This document shows positions 6,869 through 16,489 of a stretch of DNA of 64,000 bases, piece after piece. Source of the DNA: Flavobacteriaceae bacterium (GTDB taxonomy: Bacteria; Bacteroidota; Bacteroidia; Flavobacteriales; Weeksellaceae). The translations under genes and the position numbers were made by a program. How positions within the stretch are numbered: the stretch's first letter is position 1; the number at the start of each line of letters is the position of its first letter. The stretch lies in NCBI GenBank assembly GCA_018260565.1, contig JAGLAZ010000004.1, positions 1 through 64,000 on the forward strand, written 5' to 3'. The notes under the pieces were generated by a model. That model did no database searches. It was not told the DNA's origin and saw only the letters and a list, made by a program, of their open reading frames with translations.

Positions 6869-9508
6869 ATGAGCACAAGCTCCCCAGTTCAAACATACAA
6901 CCCGAACGAAGCCGAAAACAAGTGGTATTCTTATTGGGAAGAAAATAATTGTTTCAAGTCTACACCAGACGACCGACCAGCCTACACTATAGTAATACCA
7001 CCACCTAATGTTACGGGTATTCTCCATATGGGGCATATGCTAAACAATACGATCCAAGATGTACTCATTCGTCGTGCAAGGATGACGGGAAAAAATGCAT
7101 GCTGGGTTCCTGGGACTGACCATGCCTCTATTGCAACTGAAGCGAAAGTGGTAGCCCGTCTTAAAGAAAAAGGTATTAACAAAAGTGAGATCACTCGTGA
7201 AGAATTCTTACAGCATGCTTGGCATTGGAAAGAAGAATTTGGAGATACTATTTTAAAACAACTTAAAAAATTAGGTTGTAGTTGCGATTGGTCTCGAACT
7301 CGCTTCACTATGGAGGATGATCTTTCTAAGCAGGTAATAAAGGCATTTATAAAGCTGCATAAAGAAGGCCTAATTTACCGTGGAAAGCGTATTATCAATT
7401 GGGATCCTGAAGCACAAACCAATATCTCTGATGAGGAGGTTATTTATAAAGAAATCACCTCAGAATTATATCATTTGCACTATGTAGCGGAAGATGGGAC
7501 TCCAGGCTTGGTAGTAGCTACTACTCGGCCGGAGACTATTTTTGCCGATGTAGCACTCTGTGTAAACCCTACTGATGAAAGATATACCGAATGGATAGGG
7601 AAAAAAGTACATATACCAATATCCGGGAAACTTATACCTATTATTTCTGATGAATATGTGGATAAAGATTTCGGAACTGGTGTATTAAAAATTACACCTG
7701 CACATCATGTAAATGATTATGCTCTGGGCGAGAAATATGGATTACCTATCATTTCTTGTATTGATAAAAAAGGAAAACTTACAGATATAGCTGGTGAATT
7801 CAGCGGGCAAGATCGTTTTTTAGCCCGTAAAAATATTAGGAAAAAACTGGAAGAGATTGGCCTCTTGCTCACAATTACTCAATACCCTGGTAGCATAGGA
7901 ACCAGTGAAAGAACTGGATCCGTCATAGAACCCATGATTTCAAAACAGTGGTTTCTACAAATGGAAAAATTCGCTTTGGATGCTCAAAAGGCGGTAGACA
8001 ATGGCGAAGTAAAATTTCACCCTGAAAAATATATCAATACATTCAGACATTGGATGGAGAATATCCGTGACTGGAATATCTCTCGGCAATTATGGTGGGG
8101 ACAGCAGATTCCTGCTTATTACATTAAAAATACAGATGAATATGTGGTGGCAGAATCCTTAGAGGAAGCACTTGATATAGCCAAGGAAAAAAATACAGAT
8201 ATAAGTCTATCCCACGAAGATCTTCATCAGGATGAGGATGTTTTAGATACTTGGTTCAGCTCTTGGTTATGGCCATTTTCCGTATTTAATGGATTAAATG
8301 ACCCTAATAATCCAGATTTTTTATACTATTACCCTACACAGGATTTGGTTACGGGTCCTGATATCATATTTTTTTGGGTAGCCAGAATGATCATGGCTGG
8401 TCAGCATTTTACAGGCAAAGCACCATTTAAGGATGTATATTTTACAGGAATAGTACGTGATGCACAGCGGAGGAAGATGAGCAAGTCTTTGGGGAATTCA
8501 CCTGATCCATTAGAACTGATTGATAAATATGGTGCTGATTCTGTTCGGGTAGGTATTTTAATGAGCTCTGCCGCAGGAAATGATCTTTTATTTGATGAAG
8601 ATCTTATGCTCCAGGGAAGAAATTTCGGCACAAAAATCTGGAATGCTTATCGGCTTATTTCAGGATGGGAAACAGAGGAAATCTCTATGAAATCTCACGA
8701 AAAATACGCTTCAGACTGGTTTTTGGAGCGTATGAATGTCGTTTATGAAGAAGTGATAGAACATTTTACAGCATATAGGATTTCTGATGCCTTAAAATCT
8801 ATTTACAGCTTGATATGGGATGATTTCTGCGCTTGGTATTTAGAGTTAATCAAACCAGGATTTCAGCAAAAAATATCTGTAGAAACTAAAAAGCAGGCAG
8901 TGCAGTTCTTGGAGAAATTGATGGAAATTTTACACCCATTTATGCCATTTTTGACGGAAGAAATTTGGCAAACTTTAAGTAAAAGAACACCTGGTGAAAG
9001 TATAATGCTACACCAAATACAAATTCCTGAATATAATGGAAAATCTTTACTAAATGAATTTCAAACTTTAAAAAGCCTCACGACTGCTGTACGAAATATC
9101 AGACAAAAAGCTGGTATTTCCCCAAGAGAGGAGTTACAACTAATTACTACGAATGAACCTGAAACGGATGTTTTTTCATTGGAGAAATTATCAGGGATAC
9201 GATTAATCATTTCTGAAAAAAAACCTGAAGGATTTTCGGAAAGTTTTGTGAACGGTATCGTGGAATATCATATTCCAATGACTCAAAAGATAGATGTAGA
9301 AGAAGAACTACGAAAGGCTATAGAGGCTCTAGAATATCAAAAAGGATTTTTACAATCGGTACAGAAAAAATTAAGCAATGAAAAGTTTGTTGCTGGCGCA
9401 CCTGAAGCAGTTATTAGCGCTGAAAGAAAAAAAGAGGCTGACGCTTTAGAAAAGATTACCCTTTTTACCGCTAAAATTAATGAGCTAAAAAGCCTCCAAA
9501 AAGAGTAG
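6869..9508 (+). CDS. valS: Valine--tRNA ligase
   Basis: An 879-residue class I aminoacyl-tRNA synthetase that attaches valine to tRNA-Val and edits mischarged threonine. The HIGH-type motif appears as PPPNVTGILHMGH (about residues 44-56) and the KMSKS loop lies at residues 536-540. The connective-peptide editing domain lies between (TTRPETIF). The C-terminus (about 805-879) is a charged coiled coil, the usual tRNA-binding arm of ValRS. Length is normal for bacteria. It is transcribed from its own promoter, divergent from the DUF1573 gene; the sugar-kinase gene follows 81 bases later. Confidence 0.97.
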   Translation: MSTSSPVQTYNPNEAENKWYSYWEENNCFKSTPDDRPAYTIVIPPPNVTGILHMGHMLNNTIQDVLIRRARMTGKNACWVPGTDHASIATEAKVVARLKEKGINKSEITREEFLQHAWHWKEEFGDTILKQLKKLGCSCDWSRTRFTMEDDLSKQVIKAFIKLHKEGLIYRGKRIINWDPEAQTNISDEEVIYKEITSELYHLHYVAEDGTPGLVVATTRPETIFADVALCVNPTDERYTEWIGKKVHIPISGKLIPIISDEYVDKDFGTGVLKITPAHHVNDYALGEKYGLPIISCIDKKGKLTDIAGEFSGQDRFLARKNIRKKLEEIGLLLTITQYPGSIGTSERTGSVIEPMISKQWFLQMEKFALDAQKAVDNGEVKFHPEKYINTFRHWMENIRDWNISRQLWWGQQIPAYYIKNTDEYVVAESLEEALDIAKEKNTDISLSHEDLHQDEDVLDTWFSSWLWPFSVFNGLNDPNNPDFLYYYPTQDLVTGPDIIFFWVARMIMAGQHFTGKAPFKDVYFTGIVRDAQRRKMSKSLGNSPDPLELIDKYGADSVRVGILMSSAAGNDLLFDEDLMLQGRNFGTKIWNAYRLISGWETEEISMKSHEKYASDWFLERMNVVYEEVIEHFTAYRISDALKSIYSLIWDDFCAWYLELIKPGFQQKISVETKKQAVQFLEKLMEILHPFMPFLTEEIWQTLSKRTPGESIMLHQIQIPEYNGKSLLNEFQTLKSLTTAVRNIRQKAGISPREELQLITTNEPETDVFSLEKLSGIRLIISEKKPEGFSESFVNGIVEYHIPMTQKIDVEEELRKAIEALEYQKGFLQSVQKKLSNEKFVAGAPEAVISAERKKEADALEKITLFTAKINELKSLQKE

Positions 9509-9589
9509 AAAACTCAATAAATTATAGTACCTTAGAATCATCTTTTTTCCAAAAAGCAAACTACTTATTAAATATCATCTTAGCAGCAT

Positions 9590-10522
9590 ATGAACTTTAT
9601 AAATAAGGATTTTCATCCCAAAATCATTGTGGTGGGGAGCTGCTCAATAGATGAAATTATCAGCCTACCTAGCTTCCCTACAGCTGGTTCTACTATTATA
9701 TCACAAAACTTCGGTTTTACCTATGGTGGAAAAGGTGCTAATCAAGCTGTGGGGACGGCACGTTTAGGAGCAAAGTCTTATTTTATGGGGGCAGTAGGTC
9801 AAGATCCTAATGGACAACAAATTTTAAGACATCTTAAAAAGGATGATGTAAATATTGCTTATGTTATTGAAAGTCAGGATCTTCCAACAGGTAACGCACT
9901 GGTTTTGGAAAGTCCAGAAGGAAACTCTGTTTTAGTAGAGCCTGGTGCAAATAAAAACCTGACACCACACATTTTACGAGAGTTTAAAAAAGCTTTTTAT
10001 GATACAGATTTTATTCTGTGTCAGTCAGAAATTTCTAATAAAACTATAATAGAAACTTTTTCTATAGCTGAAAATTTTAATATTCCCATAGGATTTTATG
10101 CTTCCCCTTTGCAACAGCCTTACTTAGACTTTATATCAAAGAGCAGATTTTTCTTGTTAAAGGAGAAAGATTTTAAAGATTTATATTTTAATACGCATAA
10201 GGGTTTTCAGGGTTATGAATCTGAATTGGAAAATTTACTAGTACGCCATCCAGAAAAACTTGTCTTATTACTGGGGAATTCAGGAAAAATGTTTGCTTCT
10301 AAAAATGGTATAATTCAGCACCTTAAACCAAGCCGAGTCCCCTTATATAGCCTTGGAATGGGAGATGCATTTGCATCCGGACTTGCAGTAGCCCTTTCTC
10401 ATGGCCATATTTTTTATGATGCCTGTTCATTTGCCCAAGAAGTTTCCTTTTTGGCATCACGTGATAAAGGTGCCCAGGATTCATTGCCTAAACTTCGAGA
10501 TTTACTGGCCTTACCAAAATGA
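9590..10522 (+). CDS. PfkB-family sugar kinase (ribokinase-like)
   Basis: A 310-residue kinase of the ribokinase/PfkB fold, which phosphorylates a sugar or nucleoside with ATP. PfkB signature 1 is visible as GGKGANQAVGTARLG near residue 43. Signature 2 is GMGDAFASG, with the catalytic base Asp259. It lacks other domains. RbsK is the closest by pattern, but no ribose transport or pentose operon is nearby, so the substrate is open. The stop codon overlaps the start of the next gene by 4 bases (ATGA), giving an operon of kinase, membrane protein and M3 peptidase. Confidence 0.85.
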   Translation: MNFINKDFHPKIIVVGSCSIDEIISLPSFPTAGSTIISQNFGFTYGGKGANQAVGTARLGAKSYFMGAVGQDPNGQQILRHLKKDDVNIAYVIESQDLPTGNALVLESPEGNSVLVEPGANKNLTPHILREFKKAFYDTDFILCQSEISNKTIIETFSIAENFNIPIGFYASPLQQPYLDFISKSRFFLLKEKDFKDLYFNTHKGFQGYESELENLLVRHPEKLVLLLGNSGKMFASKNGIIQHLKPSRVPLYSLGMGDAFASGLAVALSHGHIFYDACSFAQEVSFLASRDKGAQDSLPKLRDLLALPK

Positions 10523-11121
10523 TTTTCGCATTTCAACTCGGATTTTGGCTGCTATTTGCGGCCCTTTTACTTCAAATATTTATTGGAAAAAATAATTTAG
10601 GAAGAATATATCTACAGATTCGTACCGCGTTGGTTATAATTTTCGCTGGTGTAGGCTTTTATTTTTGTCTGCAAAAATCCTTGCCTGCAAATGATGGAAA
10701 GTATCCAATAGCCATAAAAAATCTAACCCCTAAAGGAATAAAGATTTTCGCCCTTGCCTATGATAGTAACAATCAGTTGCTATCTAATCCAGAAAATATG
10801 TTTTTTGGTACCATAAGACCAGACTATTACCGTAAAATATTCTTACCAGGGAAAAATCCAGAATACGCAGTTATAGGTGCTTACCAGGAAGATTCCTTGT
10901 ATAGCTTACATCAAGTCTCACTTTCTGAGCTCAATAAAGATATTATTCTCGATATTAGAGAACCTTTTATCCAGAGCCAAACTTTGGCAAATTCTTTAGA
11001 GAGCCATTATAAGGACTATTTAGAAGTTAAAAATGGCTGGCTTATCCTATTCTGCTTTTATGTTTTAATCCTTATAATCCATATTTCTGATATGGTTTCA
11101 AATTCTAATAAATTATCATGA
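10519..11121 (+). CDS. Hypothetical membrane protein
   Basis: A 200-residue protein of unrecognised family. Two hydrophobic segments open it (about 3-22 and 30-52), a soluble region follows (about 55-170), and a third hydrophobic segment closes it (about 173-192). This suggests a membrane-anchored domain facing one compartment. It overlaps the kinase upstream by 4 bases and the M3 peptidase downstream by 4 bases, so all three are translationally coupled. The coupling suggests common expression more than a proven shared pathway. Confidence 0.75.
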   Translation: MIFAFQLGFWLLFAALLLQIFIGKNNLGRIYLQIRTALVIIFAGVGFYFCLQKSLPANDGKYPIAIKNLTPKGIKIFALAYDSNNQLLSNPENMFFGTIRPDYYRKIFLPGKNPEYAVIGAYQEDSLYSLHQVSLSELNKDIILDIREPFIQSQTLANSLESHYKDYLEVKNGWLILFCFYVLILIIHISDMVSNSNKLS

Positions 11122-13217
11122 GTTCTTCTAATACCAATTCTATTCTTCAACTCCTTCAGTCTCCAAATGACTATCCGGATTTTTATCTGATCCAAGATGA
11201 TGATTTTGCAGATGCTATTCGTCACATAATTCAACAGTTTAGATTAAATATTGAAAGTATTATTGCTAACGAGGAAGAGCCTGATTTTTTTAATACAATA
11301 GAGGCATTAGAAATAGCAGAAATCCCATTGGAAAAAATTACAGGTGTATTTTTCAATCTTCATTCCGCTGAAACCAATGATAAAAGGGAGGAGATAGCTG
11401 AGGAAATTACACCGATTTTAAGTGAAATTAATTCTTGGGTAAGTTTGAATCCACAGCTGTATGAAAAAGTTAAACAAGCTTCCAAAAATACTTCAAAAGA
11501 GAAACTTTTGCCTGAACAGAACCTTTTACTTACAGAAACCCTAAAAGGTTTCTCTAGAAGCGGTGCCGATTTAGGTAATGAAGATAAAAAAACTCTTGAA
11601 AAAATAAATGAAGAACTTTCTTTGGCTCAACTAAAATTTGGACAAAATGTTTTACATGCTACTAATGCGTATCATAAAAAAATATATAATATATCCCTAT
11701 TAAAAGGTGTTCCCGAATCTACACTCGAACTTTTCCGAAACGCGGCAAAAGCCTATTATGAAAATAACCCAGAAGAGGACCTAGCAAATCAAGCGCCCTA
11801 TATCATCAGTTTGCAACAGCCTAGCTACATTGCGGCTCTTACATATCTAGAAAATAGAGAACTTAGAAAAGAACTGTATATAGCGCAGCAAAGTAAAAAT
11901 GCTACTGATAATGAGTGGAATAATAACGAAATAATTCTCACGATTATTAAACTTAGAAATGCTAAAGCAAAATTGCTAGGTTACCCATCTTATGCGGAAT
12001 TTGTCTTAGAGGAAAGAATGGCTAAAAGCTCTCAAAAAGTAATTCAATTTTTGGAGGACTTAGCAAGAGAAGCTCGCCCGTACGCTGAAAAGGACATGGA
12101 AAGACTGCAGAATTTTGCATTGGAATATGATCCATCTTACACTCAGCTTATGCCTTGGGATCATATGTTTTTTGAAGAAAAACTTAGACAGAAAGAATAT
12201 GCTTTAGACGAGGAAAGAATACGAGCCTATTTTCCAATAGAGGCGGTACAAAAGGCCGCATTTGATCTTGCAGAAAAACTGTTTGGTTTACATTTTCAGT
12301 CCGCCAATATTCCTGTGTATCACCCTGATGTAAAAGTATTTTATGTTCTTAAAAATAAAGAATGTATGGGTATTTTCTATGTAGATTATTTCCCTCGTGA
12401 GGGTAAAAGACCTGGCGCATGGATGACTCATTTTTATCCTCAATATAATTTAAAATTTCAGGAAATTCTCCCTGAAGGGCTTAGTTCCAAACAAATCCCT
12501 GTAGTTTCTATTGTTTGTAATTTCAATCCACCTCAAGAAAGTAAAGGAATTCCAGCTTTGTTATCCTTTAATGATGTAACTACTTTATTTCATGAATTCG
12601 GGCATGCTTTACATGGTCTTTTAGCAAATACGGTATATCCATCTTTTTCAGGAACCTCCGTTAAGTGGGATTTTGTAGAACTCCCCTCACAGTTTTTTGA
12701 AAATTATTGTTTAGAAGAAGATTTTTTATCTCAATTTGCCAAACATTATGCTACCAATGAAGCTTTACCTACAGAAGATATAGAAGCTATTAGCAAGCTA
12801 AAAAGTTTCATGCAGGGATATCAAACGATGAGGCAGATAAGTTTTGGTGTGCTGGATATGGCTTACCACGGAGACCATCCTGAAGCAATTCATAATGTTA
12901 AAGAATTTGAAACTCATATTATATACAAATATTCCATGTATCCTACAGTGAAGGAAAGTAGCCTAAGTACTTCTTTTTCACACATATTTCAAGGTGGATA
13001 CGCTGCAGGATATTACTCCTATAAATGGGCTGAAGTATTGGATGCGGATGCATTCTATTATTTTAAAACCAGTGGAATTTATAACCCAAATATTGCTAAA
13101 AAATTCGAAAAATTATTATCCTCAGGCGGAACCATCCCTCCCATGGATTTATATAAAGAATTTCGGGGAGAAGAACCTAAAGCGGAATACTTACTAAAGC
13201 GAGCTTTCGGCAACTAA
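11118..13217 (+). CDS. M3-family oligopeptidase, cytoplasmic
   Basis: A 699-residue zinc metallopeptidase of the thimet/oligopeptidase A (M3) family, which degrades short peptides. The zinc site is HEFGHALHG, with His492, Glu493 and His496, followed by the third ligand in the helix that begins near FVELPSQFFENYCLEE. There is no signal peptide, in contrast to the second M3 peptidase at 33663, so this copy should be cytoplasmic. Its length fits OpdA/Dcp. It ends the kinase operon; its 3' end overlaps the convergent flippase-like gene by 24 bases, with no separate terminator between them. Confidence 0.93.
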   Translation: MSSSNTNSILQLLQSPNDYPDFYLIQDDDFADAIRHIIQQFRLNIESIIANEEEPDFFNTIEALEIAEIPLEKITGVFFNLHSAETNDKREEIAEEITPILSEINSWVSLNPQLYEKVKQASKNTSKEKLLPEQNLLLTETLKGFSRSGADLGNEDKKTLEKINEELSLAQLKFGQNVLHATNAYHKKIYNISLLKGVPESTLELFRNAAKAYYENNPEEDLANQAPYIISLQQPSYIAALTYLENRELRKELYIAQQSKNATDNEWNNNEIILTIIKLRNAKAKLLGYPSYAEFVLEERMAKSSQKVIQFLEDLAREARPYAEKDMERLQNFALEYDPSYTQLMPWDHMFFEEKLRQKEYALDEERIRAYFPIEAVQKAAFDLAEKLFGLHFQSANIPVYHPDVKVFYVLKNKECMGIFYVDYFPREGKRPGAWMTHFYPQYNLKFQEILPEGLSSKQIPVVSIVCNFNPPQESKGIPALLSFNDVTTLFHEFGHALHGLLANTVYPSFSGTSVKWDFVELPSQFFENYCLEEDFLSQFAKHYATNEALPTEDIEAISKLKSFMQGYQTMRQISFGVLDMAYHGDHPEAIHNVKEFETHIIYKYSMYPTVKESSLSTSFSHIFQGGYAAGYYSYKWAEVLDADAFYYFKTSGIYNPNIAKKFEKLLSSGGTIPPMDLYKEFRGEEPKAEYLLKRAFGN

Positions 13218-14240
13218 CTTTTTGTTGAAAGTTATTGCTTTGATAATACTCCATATACCGAAAATTAGAGTGACTAGCGTCTGGATCCCGTGAGATATTA
13301 AGGCATACGAAAGGCCTATACTTGCAGCACTGGACTCTATGAGGTGTATCCCATACATAGTAAATAGTGCAGCGATTCCCATTTTTACTGCTATATGATA
13401 AGTACCCACTCCTCCACTAGCGGGCATAAGCATACCGAAAGTCCCCATTACCAATAGAAAATTGGCATCCCAGATGGATAGAAATTGAGTTTCAGGGATA
13501 GCCAGTATAACAAAATAAGCTGCACAAAAATAACTGGCCCAAATACCAAGACTTAAAAAGATAAATAATCCTAAATTTTGAATATGTTTTAGGGAAAATA
13601 AACCTTTTCTAATTCCTTGAAAAATTTCCACTATTTTAGGTCTAAATTTTCTAACTAAAAGAAATGCCAGACCGGAAAGTAGAAGAATGGAAAGTATCCC
13701 AAAAAAAAACCAAGGTGTATAAATAAAGTTTTTCGTATTATAATGTCCTTGAATTTTTTTTAAATTTTCGGTTACAAAATTTAATAAAATTGAATAGTGA
13801 CTTATAAAAGCTACTCCTAATAAGATAAGCGTAAAAAAAAGGTCTATTAGACGCTCCAGCACAATAGTCCCAATGGAGATGCTAACAGGTATAGATTTTT
13901 TTCGGAATAAATAGGTTGCTCTTGCTACTTCACCACTTCTTGGAATGGTATAGTTAAGTAAATATCCAAAGGAAACAGCTTCCAGTGCGTCGATTAAACT
14001 CACAGAAGATTGTTTAGTAGAAGGTAAATCCTTAAAGATTTGTTTCCAGCGTATACCTCTTATAATATAGGCTGTTACAGCAGCATTACCACTTAACAAA
14101 AGCCAAATTTTATTAGAATTTTGCCATGTTTCAGCAAATTCAGTAAAATGATAATTTCTGAATCCAAAGTAAATAAAAATTGCCGCTATAAGAACGGCGA
14201 TTAGTATTGTGAATGCAGTTTTTATCTTCTTACTATTCAT
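13194..14240 (-). CDS. YbhN/UPF0104-family membrane protein (lysylphosphatidylglycerol synthase TM-like)
   Basis: A 348-residue polytopic membrane protein with about eight hydrophobic helices. The motifs PRSGEVARATYLFRK (around residues 99-113) and MPASGGVGTYHIAVKMG (around 275-290) are typical of the flippase-like domain found in MprF and in stand-alone UPF0104 proteins. Such proteins are thought to move or modify lipids, but the substrate here is unknown, and the MprF aminoacyl-transferase domain is absent. It follows panD by 5 bases and is almost certainly co-transcribed with it. Confidence 0.85.
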   Translation of the reverse strand: MNSKKIKTAFTILIAVLIAAIFIYFGFRNYHFTEFAETWQNSNKIWLLLSGNAAVTAYIIRGIRWKQIFKDLPSTKQSSVSLIDALEAVSFGYLLNYTIPRSGEVARATYLFRKKSIPVSISIGTIVLERLIDLFFTLILLGVAFISHYSILLNFVTENLKKIQGHYNTKNFIYTPWFFFGILSILLLSGLAFLLVRKFRPKIVEIFQGIRKGLFSLKHIQNLGLFIFLSLGIWASYFCAAYFVILAIPETQFLSIWDANFLLVMGTFGMLMPASGGVGTYHIAVKMGIAALFTMYGIHLIESSAASIGLSYALISHGIQTLVTLIFGIWSIIKAITFNKKLVAESSL

Positions 14241-14245
14241 TTTAT

Positions 14246-14596
14246 TTATGAAAGAAGATTTGTTATTTCATCGGGAAATATAATTTTTGGGGTAAATTTT
14301 TTAGCCTCTTCAATATCCATTCTGGCGTATGCGATGATGATAATGATATCTCCGCGTTGCACTTTTCTTGCGGCAGGACCGTTAAGGCATATTTCACCAC
14401 CTCTCCTAGCACCTGGGATGGCATAGGTATCAAACCTTTCTCCATTAGCGATATTTACTATGTAAACCCTTTCACCGGAAACAATGTTGGAAGCTTCCAG
14501 CAAGTCTTCATCTATCGTAATACTACCAATATAATTAAGATCAGAGGCCGTTACTTGAACACGGTGAATTTTTGATTTTAAAACTTCAATGAGCAT
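14246..14596 (-). CDS. panD: Aspartate 1-decarboxylase
   Basis: A 116-residue pyruvoyl enzyme that makes beta-alanine for pantothenate and CoA. The proenzyme self-cleaves between Gly24 and Ser25 (YIGSIT) to generate the pyruvoyl group. Other conserved parts are [20 protein letters not shown] and LNGPAARKV. Length is normal. Its promoter puts the transcription start at or next to the ATG (see separate entry). The window also holds coaD, a later CoA step, but panB and panC are not here. The YbhN-like gene follows 5 bases downstream. Confidence 0.97.
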   Translation of the reverse strand: MLIEVLKSKIHRVQVTASDLNYIGSITIDEDLLEASNIVSGERVYIVNIANGERFDTYAIPGARRGGEICLNGPAARKVQRGDIIIIIAYARMDIEEAKKFTPKIIFPDEITNLLS

Positions 14597-14600
14597 ATCG

Positions 14601-14631
14601 CAAAAGTAATTAAAAGGACCGGTAAGTACAA
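14601..14631 (-). promoter_or_regulatory. Promoter of panD, leaderless arrangement
   Basis: Minus strand: TTG (14629-14631), a 20-nt spacer and TACTTTTG (14601-14608). Only four bases (CGAT) separate the -7 box from the panD ATG, so the mRNA should begin at, or within a base or two of, the start codon. Confidence 0.7.
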
Positions 14632-14838
14632 TTAATTTTTTTCCAAGAGCTTATATTTGATAAGTAAAAAACAAAAACAGAAAAAACTAAAAGAAAATCC
14701 ACAATAAGTATCTAAATATGAACCATTTACCGATTTAAATGATTAATTGGAAGTAGTTTATTAGGAAAATATTCTATTTATAGAATTCACATTAGAATCT
14801 TTTTATTTTTAATTTAATATATAAAAATTATGAATTAT

Positions 14839-14868
14839 TTGTATATGTTGAATCTTTTTTTATATTTG
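14839..14868 (+). promoter_or_regulatory. Promoter of the HU gene
   Basis: TTG (14839-14841), a 19-nt spacer and TATATTTG (14861-14868) are a very good consensus match inside a 300-base AT-rich intergenic region between panD and the HU gene. The leader to the ATG at 14897 is about 25 nt. The rest of that intergenic region shows no gene. Confidence 0.75.
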
Positions 14869-14896
14869 CTTTACTAACATAAAATTATTTACCGTT

Positions 14897-15205
14897 ATGA
14901 ATAAAACAGAACTTGTGGAGGCAATGGCAAACGATGCCCAAATCTCAAAAATTCAAGCTAAAGCTGCTCTAGAATCTTTTATCTCTAATGTTTCTAATGC
15001 ACTGGCTGAAAAAGAAGGAAAAGTTTCTCTAGTTGGCTTTGGAACTTTCTCTCGTCATGAAAGAGCTGCTAAGAAAGGGCACAATCCATCAACAGGGAAA
15101 CCTATGGATATTGCTGCTAAAAGCGTAGCTAAATTTAAGCCCGGTGCTGAATTGGCTCGTGCTGTTCACCCAGAAAAAGCTGCTCCAGCTAAGAAAAAGA
15201 AATAA
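14897..15205 (+). CDS. HU-family DNA-binding protein
   Basis: A 102-residue nucleoid protein that bends and compacts DNA as a dimer. The N-terminal helices (MNKTELVEAMANDAQISKIQ) and the DNA-binding arm (FGTFSRHERAAKKGHNPSTG) are standard HU/IHF. The body ends near residue 90, and a short Lys/Ala tail (EKAAPAKKKK) follows, as in several Bacteroidota HU proteins. The strong promoter and terminator fit a highly expressed single gene. HU rather than IHF is inferred from its generic form. Confidence 0.95.
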   Translation: MNKTELVEAMANDAQISKIQAKAALESFISNVSNALAEKEGKVSLVGFGTFSRHERAAKKGHNPSTGKPMDIAAKSVAKFKPGAELARAVHPEKAAPAKKKK

Positions 15206-15229
15206 TCTTCACAGGTTTTTCCTATATAC

Positions 15230-15257
15230 AAAATGCCGCCTATTTTGCGGCATTTTT
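15230..15257. terminator. Bidirectional terminator between HU and pdxH
   Basis: Stem AATGCCGC (15232-15239)/GCGGCATT (15247-15254) with a 7-nt loop has a T-run on the plus side (15253-15257) and a short one on the minus side. It serves the HU gene and the convergent pdxH, whose stop codon lies immediately beside it. Confidence 0.8.
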
Positions 15258-15905
15258 CTATGGAGACAGCCTACCGAAATTCCATCTGTTATCATCCTGA
15301 AGTTGATATAAAACCCTATCATGTAAACGGCTTGGTCTACCTTGCCAAAATTCCATGGCATAAGGAAGTACCGTAAATCCCCCCCAATACTCCGGCATAG
15401 GAACTTCATGGTGGCCCGAAAAATTTTCAATTTCTTCCTTTAATTTATGCTCTAAATATTCTCTATTGGGAACAGAACTGCTTTGCCGAGAAACACGTGC
15501 ACCTAGCTGGCTCATAAGCGGTCTGCTATGAAAGTATTTTTCGCTCTTTTCTTTAGTTATTTTATAGGCTTTTCCAGAAATAATGACCTGACGTTCTAGC
15601 TCAGGCCAAAAAAAACTAAGACATACCAAAGGATTTTCAGCAATTGCGGAGGCTTTTTGACTTTCATAATTGGTATAAAAAACAAAACCTTCATCATCAA
15701 AATTCTTGAGTAAAACCACTCTAGATAAGGGCCTTCCAGTAGCATCCGCCGTAGCGACGGTCATAGCATTGGCTTCCAAAATATCCTGACATGCTTCAGC
15801 TTCCTGATACCATGTTGTAAATAAACTAAGTGGATCTAAAGGCAAATTCTCTTCTACAAGTTCGTTTTTATGATAATTTTTTCGTCTATCGCTAAGGTTG
15901 GACAT
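15258..15905 (-). CDS. pdxH: Pyridoxamine 5'-phosphate oxidase
   Basis: A 215-residue FMN-dependent oxidase that converts pyridoxamine/pyridoxine 5'-phosphate to PLP. The FMN-binding barrel shows SRVVLLKNFDDEGFVFYTNY and RQVIISGKAYKI. The C-terminal dimerisation signature ends RWNFGRLSP, with the conserved Trp/Arg/Pro. Length is right for the family. It starts 30 bases from the divergent YqgE gene, so the two promoters face each other in a very short interval. Confidence 0.95.
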   Translation of the reverse strand: MSNLSDRRKNYHKNELVEENLPLDPLSLFTTWYQEAEACQDILEANAMTVATADATGRPLSRVVLLKNFDDEGFVFYTNYESQKASAIAENPLVCLSFFWPELERQVIISGKAYKITKEKSEKYFHSRPLMSQLGARVSRQSSSVPNREYLEHKLKEEIENFSGHHEVPMPEYWGGFTVLPYAMEFWQGRPSRLHDRVLYQLQDDNRWNFGRLSP

Positions 15906-15935
15906 TTTTATTATATTTGAATAAAGGAATTAAAA

Positions 15936-16487
15936 ATGAAGTCTTACAAAGGTAGCCTTTTGCTTTCAACCCCTTCCCGTGGAGAAGACTTTTTTGCAAG
16001 GAGTGTCGTTCTTATTGCAGAACATACAGAAGAGGGCGCATTCGGTTTTATATTAAATAAACCAGATTATCAAGCGTCCGTTATGCTTCGAGAATTTTTG
16101 GAGCCTACGCTAACAATTTATGAGGGCGGACCAGTAGAGAAAGCTAGGTTTTCTTTCATTATTAAGGATAAACTACCACAGTTGGATGAAGGTTATCATC
16201 GCATTAACCAAAATTATCAGCTAACTCAAGATGTAGAATCTGTAATAAAGGCTGTAGTAGAGAATGATTTTCCTCTCCAAAATATAAAGGTACTTAGTGG
16301 CTACAGCGGTTGGTCAGCAGGGCAATTGGAGGAGGAAATCCACAATAAATCTTGGATATTAGCAAAAAATATTTTGCTGGATATCACCCAAGAAGCAGGA
16401 CCTTCTTTATGGAAAAAAATTATGCAAAATATGGGTGGTGAACATCTTCTTTTTGCGAATGCTCCTGTGGATGTTAGTCTAAACTAA
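15936..16487 (+). CDS. YqgE/AlgH family protein
   Basis: A 183-residue protein of the widely conserved YqgE/AlgH family. The opening GSLLLSTPSRGEDFFARSVV and the GFILNKP, YEGGPVE and GYSGWSAGQLEEE motifs are characteristic. Biochemical function is not settled; AlgH was once linked to alginate regulation in Pseudomonas. A -7 box TATATTTG (15912-15919) lies 16 nt before the ATG. It is convergent with the aminotransferase-like gene, with two bases between their stops. Confidence 0.92.
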   Translation: MKSYKGSLLLSTPSRGEDFFARSVVLIAEHTEEGAFGFILNKPDYQASVMLREFLEPTLTIYEGGPVEKARFSFIIKDKLPQLDEGYHRINQNYQLTQDVESVIKAVVENDFPLQNIKVLSGYSGWSAGQLEEEIHNKSWILAKNILLDITQEAGPSLWKKIMQNMGGEHLLFANAPVDVSLN

Positions 16488-16489
16488 CT

